NCBI GenBank assembly: GCA_036381515.1
Contig: DASVCR010000070.1
Coordinates: forward strand, 1 to 64,000
Direction: 5' to 3'
Source: ZC4RG20 sp036381515
GTDB lineage: Bacteria; Pseudomonadota; Gammaproteobacteria; Steroidobacterales; Rariloculaceae
DNA length: 64,000 nucleotides
This document shows, piece by piece, positions 18,228 to 29,266 of the stretch. A model generated the notes under the pieces. That model had not been told where the DNA came from, ran no database searches, and was given only the letters and a program-made list of their open reading frames with translations. The position numbers were made by a program, and so were the translations under genes. How positions within the stretch are numbered: the stretch's first letter is position 1; each line of letters starts with the position of its first letter.

Positions 18228-19109
18228 TCAGCTCCGTTTCGTCTCGTCGAGGGCGGCGGCCGCGCGCGCCGCGAACGCGGCGTACGGACCGCGGTCGCCC
18301 GCCCGAACCGACGACGACAATGCCCAGAAATACGCGACGAGCCGAACGAGCCGCACGACTCGACGCAGCTCGCGCGGCGTGAACGGCACCGGCGAAGCGC
18401 CGTAATACGCGTTCGCGAGCTGCCAGCCGTCGTCGTCGAAATGATTGAGCGCCGCGACGCCGGCGAGATCGAGCACGGGCGCGGCCGTCACAGCATACTC
18501 GAAGTCGACGAGCTTGAGCTCGCCGTCGTCGAGCACGTTGGACGCGATCAGGTCGTTGTGGCAGAGCACGTGGCTCGGGTAGCGCGCGGCGTACGCGCGC
18601 GCGAGCTCGCGCAGCTCCGCGGCGCGGCGGCGGTCCTCCGCGCCGAGCGCGCCGAGCCCGCGCGTGTACGCGTCCGCGAGCGCCTCCGGATCGTACTTGC
18701 GCAGCGGACGCCTGATCGAGTGCAGACGCTTCAGCAGCCGCGCGACGCGCACGACGTTCTGCGGCGCCGCGAGCGCCTCCGCCGTGAGCGGACGCGCGCG
18801 CGAGAGATACTCGGTGATCAGCGCGCCCCCGCGTGCGTCCGCGGCGACGACCGGCGGTGCGATGCCGAGCGCCGCGGCCTCGTCCGTGACCGAGGCTTCG
18901 ACCGGCAGCTCGAGCGCGCCGGCGCGCGGGTCGTCCGAGACGCGCACGACGAAGCGCCGTCCGCTCACGGCCGCGAGGACGCTGCGCGGGCGCAGCCCGC
19001 CGCCGAGCGGCGTCAGGTCGACGGCCGCTGCCGGCGCTCCCGGCACATCGACGAGCCCCGCATCGCGAAGCGCGCGCAGCACCCGCTCGCGCAGGCCCGC
19101 GTCGATCAT
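18228..19109 (-). CDS. Choline/thiamine-kinase-like phosphotransferase
   Basis: 293 residues from ATG 19109 (the open frame extends further but without a plausible protein). An aminoglycoside-phosphotransferase fold: glycine-rich GGLRPRSVLA near residue 37, the Brenner motif HNDLIASNVL with catalytic Asp, and the metal-binding KLVDFEYA. The pattern fits the choline/ethanolamine kinase and thiamine kinase group, and it would phosphorylate a small alcohol with ATP. A thiamin uptake locus lies 4 kb away, which makes thiamine a candidate substrate, but its operon partner is a hydroxyacid dehydrogenase, which does not support that. Substrate undetermined. Confidence 0.78.
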   Translation of the reverse strand: MIDAGLRERVLRALRDAGLVDVPGAPAAAVDLTPLGGGLRPRSVLAAVSGRRFVVRVSDDPRAGALELPVEASVTDEAAALGIAPPVVAADARGGALITEYLSRARPLTAEALAAPQNVVRVARLLKRLHSIRRPLRKYDPEALADAYTRGLGALGAEDRRRAAELRELARAYAARYPSHVLCHNDLIASNVLDDGELKLVDFEYAVTAAPVLDLAGVAALNHFDDDGWQLANAYYGASPVPFTPRELRRVVRLVRLVAYFWALSSSVRAGDRGPYAAFAARAAAALDETKRS

Positions 19110-19428
19110 CGCGGCCCGCTTCACGCCGGCCCCTGCGGGATCCGCCCGGAACCCGCCCGAGGGGCTGCCCGACGTTCCCGCTGCCGCGGGCCGCAGGCGA
19201 CGCACACCCCTGCCCGCCGCGCGGTCGAGGTGTCGCACCCACGCACCACCGCCGGGCCTGGGACCGCGCATTGTGTCACTTCGGCTACCCGTAGTCTCGC
19301 TTGAAGGCTAATTTTGGCAGTGTTAGTCTCGCATGCGCCACAACCCTGTTCCAGGCAACTCCTCGCCCGTCGGGAGTTGTCTTCGTACGACAGAGTTTGT
19401 GCCCACCTACTACATCGGGAGGATAGTA
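19110..19428. promoter_or_regulatory. Divergent control region before the second TonB receptor
   Basis: About 320 bases between the minus-strand kinase and the plus-strand receptor. A hairpin, CAACTCC-10 nt-GGAGTTG, lies at 19356-19379 in the receptor leader, and a GGGAGGAT ribosome binding site sits at 19418-19425. Two partial copies of TTAGTCTCGC/GTAGTCTCGC occur at about 19290-19332. No named riboswitch is recognised. Confidence 0.4.
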
Positions 19429-22400
19429 ATGGGACGATCGTTCCATCCGGGCAATTCTTGCCCAAGGAAAGCCCTGCTTGCTGATTCGGTCGCACGCGCG
19501 ATGCATGGCGCGCGGATGGACCGCGCGGCGACCAGACACACGAGAATCACGCCTCGGCTGCTTGCGACTTCCGGCGCGGTCCTGCTCGGCTCCGCGCTCG
19601 TCGCGATGCCGTCGGGACGGGCGTTCGCCCAGGACGCCGGAGTCGAAGAAATCGTCGTCACCGGATCGCGCATCGTGCGCCGCGACTTCGAGTCGAACAG
19701 CCCGATCGTGACCGTCGAGGCCGAGGACTTCGAAACGCAGACGGGCCTGAACGTCGAGTCGTATCTGAACCAGCTGCCGCAATACAACCCGGCCGCGTCG
19801 CCGGTGACGTCGGACGGCGACGTGCAGATCACGCCGATCAACTCGGTCGGTATCGCATCGATCTCGCTGCGCGGCTTCGGTCCGAACCGCAGCCTCGTGC
19901 TCATCGACGGCAAGCGCATGGTGCCGATCAACCCGTTGATGGTCACCGACATCAACGGCATTCCGTCGGCGCTGATCGAGCGCGTCGAGACGATCACCGG
20001 CGGCGCGTCGGCCGTGTACGGTGCCGATGCCGTCGGCGGCGTCACGAACTTCATTCTGCGCGACGATTTCGAAGGCTTCGACGTCGACTTCCAGACGGGC
20101 ATGACCGAGGAAGGCGACGGCGAGGAGTCGCGCCTTTCTGCGATCCTCGGCTCCAATCTCGGCGACCGCGGCAACGTGACGATCGGCTTCGAAGCCTACA
20201 AGCGCGAGCGCGCGCTCGAGGTCGAGCACGACCTCTATCGGAAGTGGTATCAGCGCGCCGACACGCCGGGCTTCCTGTTCGTGCAAGGCGTCAACGGCTA
20301 CTCGTGTAACGGTCCCGAGTGCCCGTACTCCGAAACGATCAACGCGTTGTTCTCCGACCGGATCCCGGGCTCGTTCGTCTTCAGTCCGAACGGCGCTCAG
20401 GACGGCGTCGGACGCGGCTTCTCTTTCAGCCCCGACGGCGGCGTTTTCGTCAACAGCCGAGGCGGCTTGTATCGAGCAGACGGGTCGCTGCGCTACACCG
20501 GTCAGCTCGACGGTCTGGAGTACACGTTCCAGAACGCGCTCGACAACAACGTCCCGTTCGGATCGACCCCGGTACCCTATCAAAACCTGAAGTACAACTT
20601 CATCGATGCCACGATCAGCGCGCCGCAGGATCGCTACTCGTTCTTCGCGTCCGGCTCGTACGACGTGAATGATCGCGTCCGCTTGAAGGCACGTGCGACG
20701 TTCGCCGAGAGCGATACGGCGACGGTGCTCGGCGGCACGTCCGCGATCACGGGTTGGGAAGCCACGGTGCCGTACGACCCGACGACCGACAGCCCGGTCA
20801 ACCCGAACCTCAACTGGAGGGATCCGGCCGTCGTCCAGGCGTGGCTCGATAATCCGAATGATCCGATGTTCGCGAATCCGGACTTCATCCCGACTGGGCA
20901 GCCGAACGCCGGCCACCCGGTTCCGGCCGAGCTCGCGATCCTGCTGAACAGCCGCAACCCGACGACGTACTGCCTCGAGGGCTCGACTCTGAGCACTGGT
21001 CCTTCCGCCGGCCTGCCGTGCGGCACGTGGGGCTCGAACACGACGCCGACGAGCGACCCGGCGCTGGTGGGCACGACCGGCCCGCAGGCGCGCTGGCAAC
21101 CGCAGTGGCTGCCGAAAGACAGCCTGCCGCCGCGCCAGACGCGTAACGTCAACGAGGTCTGGCAGTTCGAGGCGGGCCTCGAGTTCGATCTCGGCCGCGA
21201 CTGGACGGGCGAGTTCTATCTGTCGCACGGCGAATCGAGCACCTACAACGTCGCCGGCGGCAACATGTCGCTCGAGCGTTACCGTCAGCTGATCGCGATG
21301 CCCGACTACGGCCGCAACGCGCAGATCTCCGGTAACGAGCCGCCGAACAGCCAGCGCCCGTACTTCGGCGCGGGCGACGTGACCTGCACGTCCGGCTGGT
21401 ATTCGACGCTGTTCGAGGGCGACAAGCCGCTCAGCCAGGACTGCTACGACGCGGTCAACGCGGTGCTGCAGACGCGGACGCAGAACGAGCAGAACATCAT
21501 CGAGCTCAACTTCCAGGGCCCGGTGTACGAGCTGCCGGCGGGCGAGGTCCGCATGGCGACGGGCTACCAGAGCCGCCGGAACTCCGGCCTCTTCAACCCC
21601 GACATCCTGCAGTCGCAGGTCTCGTTCACCGACCAGGTGATCGGTGTGTACCCGACCGGTTATCTCGACGCCGAGACGTCGGTCGATGACTACTACATCG
21701 AGGGCCTGATCCCGGTGCTGCAGGGCAAGCGGGCCGCCCAACGGCTCGAGCTCGAGCTCGGTGCGCGTTACTCCGACTACGAGCACACCGAGGAAGAGAC
21801 CACGTGGAAGTCGCTGATCAACTGGCAGGTCAACGACATGCTCCGGTTCCGCGGCGGCTTCAACCGCGCGACGCGTGCGCCGAACCTCGGGGAGCTCTTC
21901 CTGAATCCGCAGGAAATCTTCACGGGCGGCGGCATGTTCGGCGATCCGTGCGGCGTCCGCTCGAACTCGCCGTTCGGCGCGGGCGGCACGTCGGACGACC
22001 CGGTCCTGACGACGGGCGAGACGAACCCGCCTCCGCTCGCGGCCGGCCAGACGCCGGAAGGTGCGATGAGCACCCGGATGATCTGCGAGGCGATGATGGG
22101 CGGCCCCGGCAGCTCCGCGGTCAATCAGTTCTACAACCTGAACAACGCACCGGCGTCGGGCGGCGGCGGCTTCGCCTGGGTGCTGCAGACGGGCAACCCG
22201 GACCTGAAGTCGGAGGTCGCGGACACGTGGACGTGGGGACTCGTGCTGAACCTCGAGAACAACATGACGTGGGCGTTCGACTGGTACAAGGTCGAGATCG
22301 AGGACGCGATCATGTTGTACTCGCTGACGTACGCCGGCTACCGGTGCTTCGGCACGCGCATCGTGACCACGCCCGAGGAGGCGGCCGAGCAGGCGCAGAC

Positions 22401-23163
22401 CACGGCCTGTAAGCTCGTTCCGAGGGACCTGAACAACGGTGCCGCGCTGAACGCGATGCTGTCGTACGACAACCAGGCCACGATCAAGACGTCCGGCGTG
22501 GACATCTCGTGGAACTGGTTGAAGCCGCTCGACGCTGGGAGCCTCAACTTCAGCATGCAGGCGACGGTCCTCGACGAGTACAAGACGAAGGCCTCGCCGG
22601 CGCCGTTCGATCCCGAGATCGACTGGAAGGGCTCGCTCGGCCCGACCGGCCTCACGGGGACGAACCCCGGCGCGTACGAGTATCGGTTGTTCGGCTCGGT
22701 CGGCTACTCGCGCAACAACTGGAACGTCTCGCTCCGCTGGCGGCATCTGCCGTCCGTCTGGAGTGCGAACTATGCGCAGCAGCAGGCGATCAAGGAGAAC
22801 AACGCGAGGGTCGCGGCCGGCGGTCCCGGCATCATGCTGAGCTGGACGCCGACGACGGAAATCAAGTCGGACGACTACAACGTCTTCGACTTGTCGTTCC
22901 GTTGGGATCTGACGGACGCGATGACGCTGCGCGGCGGTATCACGAACTTGTTCGATACCGAGCCCGAGGTCGTCGGTGCGAGCAGGGGCTATCCGACGGA
23001 TACCGTCCTGAGCAACGTCTGCGCGGACCTCGGCTATCCGAACGGAGCGATGGGCTGCCAGAACCCGTTCGGCTACAGCCTGCCGGGCGCCGGATCGATG
23101 AATCCGGGGTACTACGACACGCTCGGCCGCCGCTACTTCGTCGGCCTCAGCATGCGCTTCTAA
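19429..23163 (+). CDS. TonB-dependent outer-membrane receptor (second paralogue)
   Basis: 1244 residues from ATG 19429, chosen for its GGGAGGAT ribosome binding site; the frame is open from 19333, and ATG 19516 would also leave a signal peptide. The hydrophobic core lies in ATSGAVLLGSALVAM, with cleavage near AFA-QD. The TonB-box-like EEIVVTGS precedes a plug domain with SISLRGFGPNRSLVLIDGKR and GASAVYGADAVGGVTNFILR. The barrel ends YFVGLSMRF, with the terminal Phe. It is larger than the usual 700-1000 residues, with long inserted extracellular loops, and is a paralogue of the receptor at 8290. Substrate unknown. Transcribed alone. Confidence 0.92.
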   Translation: MGRSFHPGNSCPRKALLADSVARAMHGARMDRAATRHTRITPRLLATSGAVLLGSALVAMPSGRAFAQDAGVEEIVVTGSRIVRRDFESNSPIVTVEAEDFETQTGLNVESYLNQLPQYNPAASPVTSDGDVQITPINSVGIASISLRGFGPNRSLVLIDGKRMVPINPLMVTDINGIPSALIERVETITGGASAVYGADAVGGVTNFILRDDFEGFDVDFQTGMTEEGDGEESRLSAILGSNLGDRGNVTIGFEAYKRERALEVEHDLYRKWYQRADTPGFLFVQGVNGYSCNGPECPYSETINALFSDRIPGSFVFSPNGAQDGVGRGFSFSPDGGVFVNSRGGLYRADGSLRYTGQLDGLEYTFQNALDNNVPFGSTPVPYQNLKYNFIDATISAPQDRYSFFASGSYDVNDRVRLKARATFAESDTATVLGGTSAITGWEATVPYDPTTDSPVNPNLNWRDPAVVQAWLDNPNDPMFANPDFIPTGQPNAGHPVPAELAILLNSRNPTTYCLEGSTLSTGPSAGLPCGTWGSNTTPTSDPALVGTTGPQARWQPQWLPKDSLPPRQTRNVNEVWQFEAGLEFDLGRDWTGEFYLSHGESSTYNVAGGNMSLERYRQLIAMPDYGRNAQISGNEPPNSQRPYFGAGDVTCTSGWYSTLFEGDKPLSQDCYDAVNAVLQTRTQNEQNIIELNFQGPVYELPAGEVRMATGYQSRRNSGLFNPDILQSQVSFTDQVIGVYPTGYLDAETSVDDYYIEGLIPVLQGKRAAQRLELELGARYSDYEHTEEETTWKSLINWQVNDMLRFRGGFNRATRAPNLGELFLNPQEIFTGGGMFGDPCGVRSNSPFGAGGTSDDPVLTTGETNPPPLAAGQTPEGAMSTRMICEAMMGGPGSSAVNQFYNLNNAPASGGGGFAWVLQTGNPDLKSEVADTWTWGLVLNLENNMTWAFDWYKVEIEDAIMLYSLTYAGYRCFGTRIVTTPEEAAEQAQTTACKLVPRDLNNGAALNAMLSYDNQATIKTSGVDISWNWLKPLDAGSLNFSMQATVLDEYKTKASPAPFDPEIDWKGSLGPTGLTGTNPGAYEYRLFGSVGYSRNNWNVSLRWRHLPSVWSANYAQQQAIKENNARVAAGGPGIMLSWTPTTEIKSDDYNVFDLSFRWDLTDAMTLRGGITNLFDTEPEVVGASRGYPTDTVLSNVCADLGYPNGAMGCQNPFGYSLPGAGSMNPGYYDTLGRRYFVGLSMRF

Positions 23164-23185
23164 GAGGCGCGTTCTTGTCCCTTTC

Positions 23186-23217
23186 GCGGCGGGCTTCGGC
23201 CCGCCGCTTTTTTTTTT
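23186..23217 (+). terminator. Rho-independent terminator after the second TonB receptor
   Basis: A perfect stem GCGGCGGGC, tetraloop TTCG, GCCCGCCGC is followed by an uninterrupted run of ten T, 22 bases after the stop codon. Confidence 0.93.
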
Positions 23218-23264
23218 GTGCTGCGGCAACGCCGACGGGCCCGAGTCGGGCCGCCCCGCCCCGC

Positions 23265-23861
23265 TCAGGGGAGCACGCCGCTCGCCGCCGCCCCTTCCAC
23301 CCGCGCGCTGCGCCATTGCCGGGCCCACGCTCGGTAACCGATCACGATCAGCACGAGGTAGAACGCGAACAGCGCCGCGAACAGGTACAGCCCTCTCGAC
23401 ACGTACAGGTAGATCGAGATCGAGTCGATCACGAACCAATAGATCCAGTTCTCGAGGACCTTCTTCGCGACCATGTACGTCGTGACGAGCGCGGCGACCG
23501 TCGTGAAGGAATCGGCATACGGCAGCGCCGCGTCCGTCCGCGCCGACAGCACGGCCCCGAACGCGCCGGTGAGCACGGCGATCACCGCGAGCGCGAGCGC
23601 ATGGCGTCGCCACGACCAGACGCCGATCGCGACGGACTCGCCGCGCGGCCCGCCGTGCAGCCACTGCCGCCAGCCGTAGACGGCCATCGCCGCATAGAAC
23701 AGCTGCAGCGCGGCCTCCATGTAGAGCCGCGCATCGACGAACACGACGAGCGACAGCAGCGTGCCGACGAGCGCGGCGGGCCAGCACCAGACGTTCTCGC
23801 GGATCACGAGCACGAGGTACAGCACGGCCAGCACGACGGCGACGAGCTCGAGCAGCGGCAT
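23265..23861 (-). CDS. pnuT: PnuC-family permease, probable thiamin transporter PnuT
   Basis: A 198-residue inner-membrane protein with about seven hydrophobic segments and the PnuC-family features IRENVWCWPAALVGTLLS near the N-terminus and VLENWIYWFVIDSISIYLYVSRGLYLFAALFAFYL near residue 140. PnuC proteins carry vitamins (nicotinamide riboside, riboflavin or thiamin) by facilitated diffusion. The gene lies 6 bases behind a TonB receptor whose leader contains a TPP riboswitch, so thiamin is the likely substrate. The receptor would bring thiamin across the outer membrane and this permease across the inner one. A pyrophosphokinase to trap it is not in this operon. Confidence 0.82.
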   Translation of the reverse strand: MPLLELVAVVLAVLYLVLVIRENVWCWPAALVGTLLSLVVFVDARLYMEAALQLFYAAMAVYGWRQWLHGGPRGESVAIGVWSWRRHALALAVIAVLTGAFGAVLSARTDAALPYADSFTTVAALVTTYMVAKKVLENWIYWFVIDSISIYLYVSRGLYLFAALFAFYLVLIVIGYRAWARQWRSARVEGAAASGVLP

Positions 23862-23867
23862 CGTCGG

Positions 23868-26186
<2,319 letters not shown>

Positions 26187-26246
26187 GGCGGATCTCCTCC
26201 CAGAGCGAGATCCGGTGTGTAGTAGCGATCGGGGATACGGAGAGGC

Positions 26247-26340
26247 TCCAGTCCCTACGCCGGCACTAACCGGATCAGGTTCAAAGGGTTAGTCGACGAC
26301 CAAGCCGACTTCTCAGGCCGCTCCAGCGGCCACCCCTCGG
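26247..26340 (-). promoter_or_regulatory. TPP (thiamin pyrophosphate) riboswitch
   Basis: Read on the minus strand, the leader contains GAGGGGTGGCCGC, the conserved CTGAGA pyrimidine-sensor box, then TTTGAACCTGATCCGGTTAG, the THI-box signature that binds the pyrophosphate, and a closing GGCGTAGGGA. It ends about 60 bases before the receptor start. In this class TPP binding represses the downstream gene, usually by hiding the ribosome binding site or by early termination. It would switch off the receptor and permease when thiamin pyrophosphate is plentiful. Confidence 0.95.
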
Positions 26341-26398
26341 AATGTGGGTTGCGCGTCGAATGATACAGCGCCCGCGCGCACGAAGGCGAGCCGACAGG

Positions 26399-26911
26399 CT
26401 ACTCCTTGAGGCGCGGGATGAGCTCGGCGAAGTTGCACGGCCGCGTGCGGATATCGAGCTGCGCGCGCAGGATCTTGTCCCAGCCGGTCGCGCACGCGTT
26501 CGCGGAGCCCGGCAGGCAGAACACGAACGTGCCGTTCGCAACGCCGGCGAGACAGCGCGACTGCAGGCTCGACGTGCCGATCTCGTCGTACGACAACATC
26601 CGGAACATTTCGCCGAAGCCTTCGATCTCCTTGTCGAGCAGGACGGCGACCGCCTCGGGGGTTCCGTCCCGTCCGGTCACGCCGGTGCCGCCCGTCGTGA
26701 CGACGACGTCGACGCCGGGATCCGCGACCCAGGCCGACACGACCGCACGAATCGCGTACACGTCGTCCTTGACGATGCGCTTCTCCGCGAGCCGATGACC
26801 GCTCGCCGTGATGCGCTCGACGAGCAGCGCACCGGACTTGTCCGTCGCCTCCGTCCGCGTGTCGGAGACGGTCAGCACCGCGATCGAGAGCGGCAGGAAT
26901 TCGCTGCTCAT
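26399..26911 (-). CDS. moaB: Molybdenum cofactor biosynthesis protein MoaB (MogA-type fold)
   Basis: 170 residues. A MoaB/Mog/MoeA-C domain with the molybdopterin-binding VVTTGGTGVTGRDGTPEAV (residues 70-88) and FVFCLPGSANACATGWDKIL near the C-terminus. By family it adenylylates molybdopterin before molybdenum insertion by MoeA, although E. coli MoaB itself is inactive, so the activity here is uncertain. The start ATG at 26911 is 5 bases behind the stop of the acetyltransferase gene on the same strand. Its stop is only about 58 bases before the TPP riboswitch of the next minus-strand unit. Confidence 0.9.
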   Translation of the reverse strand: MSSEFLPLSIAVLTVSDTRTEATDKSGALLVERITASGHRLAEKRIVKDDVYAIRAVVSAWVADPGVDVVVTTGGTGVTGRDGTPEAVAVLLDKEIEGFGEMFRMLSYDEIGTSSLQSRCLAGVANGTFVFCLPGSANACATGWDKILRAQLDIRTRPCNFAELIPRLKE

Positions 26912-26916
26912 CGGTG

Positions 26917-27390
26917 CTACGCGTTGAACGTCGGGTGAACGGTCAGATCGTGCGTCATCACGAGCGCGTCCTCGCGCCCGCAGTAATACGCGGAGCGCCG
27001 CCCGGCTTCTCGATAGCCGAGCTTCGCGTAGAACTCGCGCGCGCCCGCATTGCCTTCGCGCAGCTCGAGCCGGACAAGGAAGATGCCGGCCGTGCGCGCG
27101 GTCGACTCGAGCCACTCGAGCAGCCTTCTGCCGATGCCCTGCATGCGATAGCCGGGGCGCACGGCGAGCAGGTTCAGGTGCGCGTGCGCGTCGAGGAACT
27201 CCATGATCGCGAACCCCGCGATGTGGCGACGGTCGCGCGCGACGACGACGGAGCACTCCGGGTGGCGGATGCAGCGCGTGACCCGGCTTTCTGTCCACGA
27301 CCACGGCAGCCCGTGCTCGATCAGCGATCGCGACATCTGCGAGATCTCCGCCGCGTCGTCGCGTCTCGCGAGGCCCAAGCGAACATTCAT
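26917..27390 (-). CDS. GNAT-family N-acetyltransferase (RimI-like)
   Basis: 157 residues. A single GNAT domain with acetyl-CoA-binding motif A, LLAVRPGYRMQGIGRRLLEWL (about residues 74-94), followed by LRLELREGNAGAREFYAKLGYREAGRR, as in RimI proteins that acetylate the N-terminus of ribosomal protein S18. The true substrate cannot be fixed from sequence. It is coupled to moaB and starts 20 bases from the divergent mocA-like gene, so their promoters must overlap the neighbouring coding regions. Confidence 0.82.
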   Translation of the reverse strand: MNVRLGLARRDDAAEISQMSRSLIEHGLPWSWTESRVTRCIRHPECSVVVARDRRHIAGFAIMEFLDAHAHLNLLAVRPGYRMQGIGRRLLEWLESTARTAGIFLVRLELREGNAGAREFYAKLGYREAGRRSAYYCGREDALVMTHDLTVHPTFNA

Positions 27391-27410
27391 GGGTCGAGTA
27401 TAGTGCCGGC

Positions 27411-28061
27411 ATGCGCGTCACGGCACGACCGACGTCACCTGCCGTCACCGCCGTCGTCCTCGCCGCCGGCGGCTCGTCGCGGCTCGGCACGCCGAAGCAG
27501 CTCGCTCGGCTGCGCGGCCGCGCGCTGCTCGCCCGTGCCGTCGACGCCGCGGCTGCGGCGACCGGCCGCCCCGTCATCGTCGTCGTCGGCGCCGCAGCGC
27601 TCCGGCTCCGCGCGCTCGTCGCGCGCTCGTTTCCGCAGTCCGCGGTCGAAGTCGTGTATCACGCCGGATGGCGGAGCGGGCTCGCGGGTTCGCTCCGCCG
27701 CGGCCTCGCCGCGCTGCCGGACGACGCGCACGCCGTGCTCTGCGTGCTGTCGGATCAGCCGCTCGTCGACGCGCGGAGCCTGTCGCGGCTCGTCGCCGCA
27801 TGGCGTCGGCGCCCCGGCCGCGCCGCGGCCGCACGCTACTCGGGCCGGCTCGGCGTGCCCGCGATCGTGCCGCGGCGCTCGTTTCCGGCGCTCCGCGCGC
27901 TCGACGGCGACCAGGGCGCGCGCCGAGTGCTCGCGGCCGATCCGCGCGTGACGGCCGTAGAGATGCCGGAGGCGGCGTTCGACGTCGACACCGTCGAGGA
28001 CCTCGCGCGGCTCGCCGTCGCCGCGCGGCCGCGGACGCGGATGCCGCGGCCTCGAACGTAG
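27411..28061 (+). CDS. MocA-like nucleotidyltransferase (molybdopterin cytidylyltransferase family)
   Basis: 216 residues. The N-terminal NTP-transferase signature VVLAAGGSSRLGTPKQLARL (residues 15-34) and VLCVLSDQPLVDARSLSRL (the metal-binding Asp segment) fit the MocA/YgfJ branch. These attach CMP to molybdopterin for xanthine-dehydrogenase-type enzymes. The nitrate reductase in this window would instead need the GMP form, normally made by MobA, and I see no separate MobA gene here. It converges on moaE with 8 bases between stops. Confidence 0.8.
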   Translation: MRVTARPTSPAVTAVVLAAGGSSRLGTPKQLARLRGRALLARAVDAAAAATGRPVIVVVGAAALRLRALVARSFPQSAVEVVYHAGWRSGLAGSLRRGLAALPDDAHAVLCVLSDQPLVDARSLSRLVAAWRRRPGRAAAARYSGRLGVPAIVPRRSFPALRALDGDQGARRVLAADPRVTAVEMPEAAFDVDTVEDLARLAVAARPRTRMPRPRT

Positions 28062-28069
28062 GCCGCCGC

Positions 28070-28528
28070 TCAGGAGACCTTCGCCGCCGGCCCGCTCCGG
28101 TGGGCAGGCGCGCGGGTCGCGCAGTTCACCCAGCCGCTGTCGCCGTCGGCGTAGTGCTCCTTCTTCCAGATCGGCACGCGCGCCTTGATCTCGTCGATCA
28201 CGTAGCGGCACGCGTCGAAGGCGGCGCCCCGATGCGCGGCGCTGACGCCGACCCACACCGCGCAGTCGCCGATCGCGAGCGCGCCGACCCGGTGCTCGGC
28301 GTGGATCGCGAGCACGTCGAAGCGCTCGCGCGCCTCCGCGAGGATCTTCTCGCCCTCGGCGACCGCGATCGGCTCGTGCGCCTCGTACTCGAGCGCGGTC
28401 ACGGCCTCGCCCTCGTTGTGGTCGCGCACCCAGCCCTCGAACGTGACACAGGCACCCGCGCGGTCATCGCGCAGACGGGCCTCGAGCACACGAGGATCGA
28501 TCGGCTCGTCCTGAATCCTGAAGCTCAT
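28070..28528 (-). CDS. moaE: Molybdopterin synthase catalytic subunit MoaE
   Basis: 152 residues. The large subunit of molybdopterin synthase, which transfers sulfur from the MoaD thiocarboxylate to precursor Z (cyclic pyranopterin monophosphate). Family signatures visible are VTFEGWVRDHNEGEAVTALEYEAHEPIA, IHAEHRVGALAIGDCAVWVGVSAAHRGAAFDACRYVIDEIK and PIWKKEHY, the last carrying the conserved active-site lysines. It is the last gene of the moaACDE operon, 22 bases after moaD. Confidence 0.95.
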   Translation of the reverse strand: MSFRIQDEPIDPRVLEARLRDDRAGACVTFEGWVRDHNEGEAVTALEYEAHEPIAVAEGEKILAEARERFDVLAIHAEHRVGALAIGDCAVWVGVSAAHRGAAFDACRYVIDEIKARVPIWKKEHYADGDSGWVNCATRAPAHRSGPAAKVS

Positions 28529-28550
28529 CGCGAATCCCGGCGCCCAGCCG

Positions 28551-28790
28551 TCATCCGCCCGCGACCGGCGGGAAGAACAGCACGACGTCGCCGTCGGCGA
28601 GCTCCGCGTCCCAGTCGCGCAGCTCGTCGTTGATCGCGACCTTGCAGCGCGCGCGCGGATCGGCGAAGCCGTGCCGGGCCGCGAGCTCGCCGTAGAGCTC
28701 GCCGGCCGTCCGCGCGCGGGTCTCGACGCGCTCGCTTTCCTTACCCGCCTGCTCCCGGAAGGCGGCGAAGTAGCGAGCCGTGACCTCCAT
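28551..28790 (-). CDS. moaD: Molybdopterin synthase sulfur carrier subunit MoaD
   Basis: 79 residues. A ubiquitin-like beta-grasp protein ending in Gly-Gly, the residue that carries the thiocarboxylate sulfur. VTARYFAAFREQAGKESE at the start and ELADGDVVLFFPPVAGG at the end are diagnostic. The start ATG shares one base with the moaC stop (TGATG). Confidence 0.95.
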   Translation of the reverse strand: MEVTARYFAAFREQAGKESERVETRARTAGELYGELAARHGFADPRARCKVAINDELRDWDAELADGDVVLFFPPVAGG

Positions 28791-29266
28791 CACTTGCCCT
28801 CCTCGGCCTGGTAGTCGCGCTTGCCGCCGGTCTTCGACACGAGCGCGACGTCGCGGATCCGGATGCCGTGCGTCAGCGCCTTGCACATGTCGTAGATCGT
28901 GAGCGCCGCCGCGGTCGCGCCCGTCAGCGCCTCCATCTCGACGCCTGTCTTGTGCGTCGCACGCACCGCGCACCGCACGGTGATCTCGCCGGGGCCGCTC
29001 CAGTCGATCGTGATCTTGCAGTCCTCGAGCGCGATCGGATGACAGAACGGGATCAGCTCGTGCGTCTTCTTCGCGGCCATGACGCCCGCGATGATCGCCG
29101 TGTCGAAGACCGGGCCCTTCTTCGTGCGCAACGCCTCGCCGGTCTCGAAGCGCGCGTCCTCGGGGAACACGACGACTGCGCGCGCTTCGGCGGTCCGCCG
29201 CGTGACGGCCTTGTCGCCGACGTCGACCATCGTCGGTCGGTCGTTCCGGTCCACGTGCGTCAGCAT
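28790..29266 (-). CDS. moaC: Cyclic pyranopterin monophosphate synthase MoaC
   Basis: 158 residues. Converts the MoaA product, 3',8-cyclo-7,8-dihydro-GTP, into cyclic pyranopterin monophosphate. PTMVDVGDKAVTRRTAEARA at the N-terminus, KTHELIPFCHPIAL (about residues 67-80) and VEMEALTGATAAALTIYDMCKA near residue 109 are the family signatures, including the conserved His and Glu/Lys active-site positions. The start shares one base with the moaA stop and the stop shares one with the moaD start. Confidence 0.95.
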   Translation of the reverse strand: MLTHVDRNDRPTMVDVGDKAVTRRTAEARAVVVFPEDARFETGEALRTKKGPVFDTAIIAGVMAAKKTHELIPFCHPIALEDCKITIDWSGPGEITVRCAVRATHKTGVEMEALTGATAAALTIYDMCKALTHGIRIRDVALVSKTGGKRDYQAEEGK

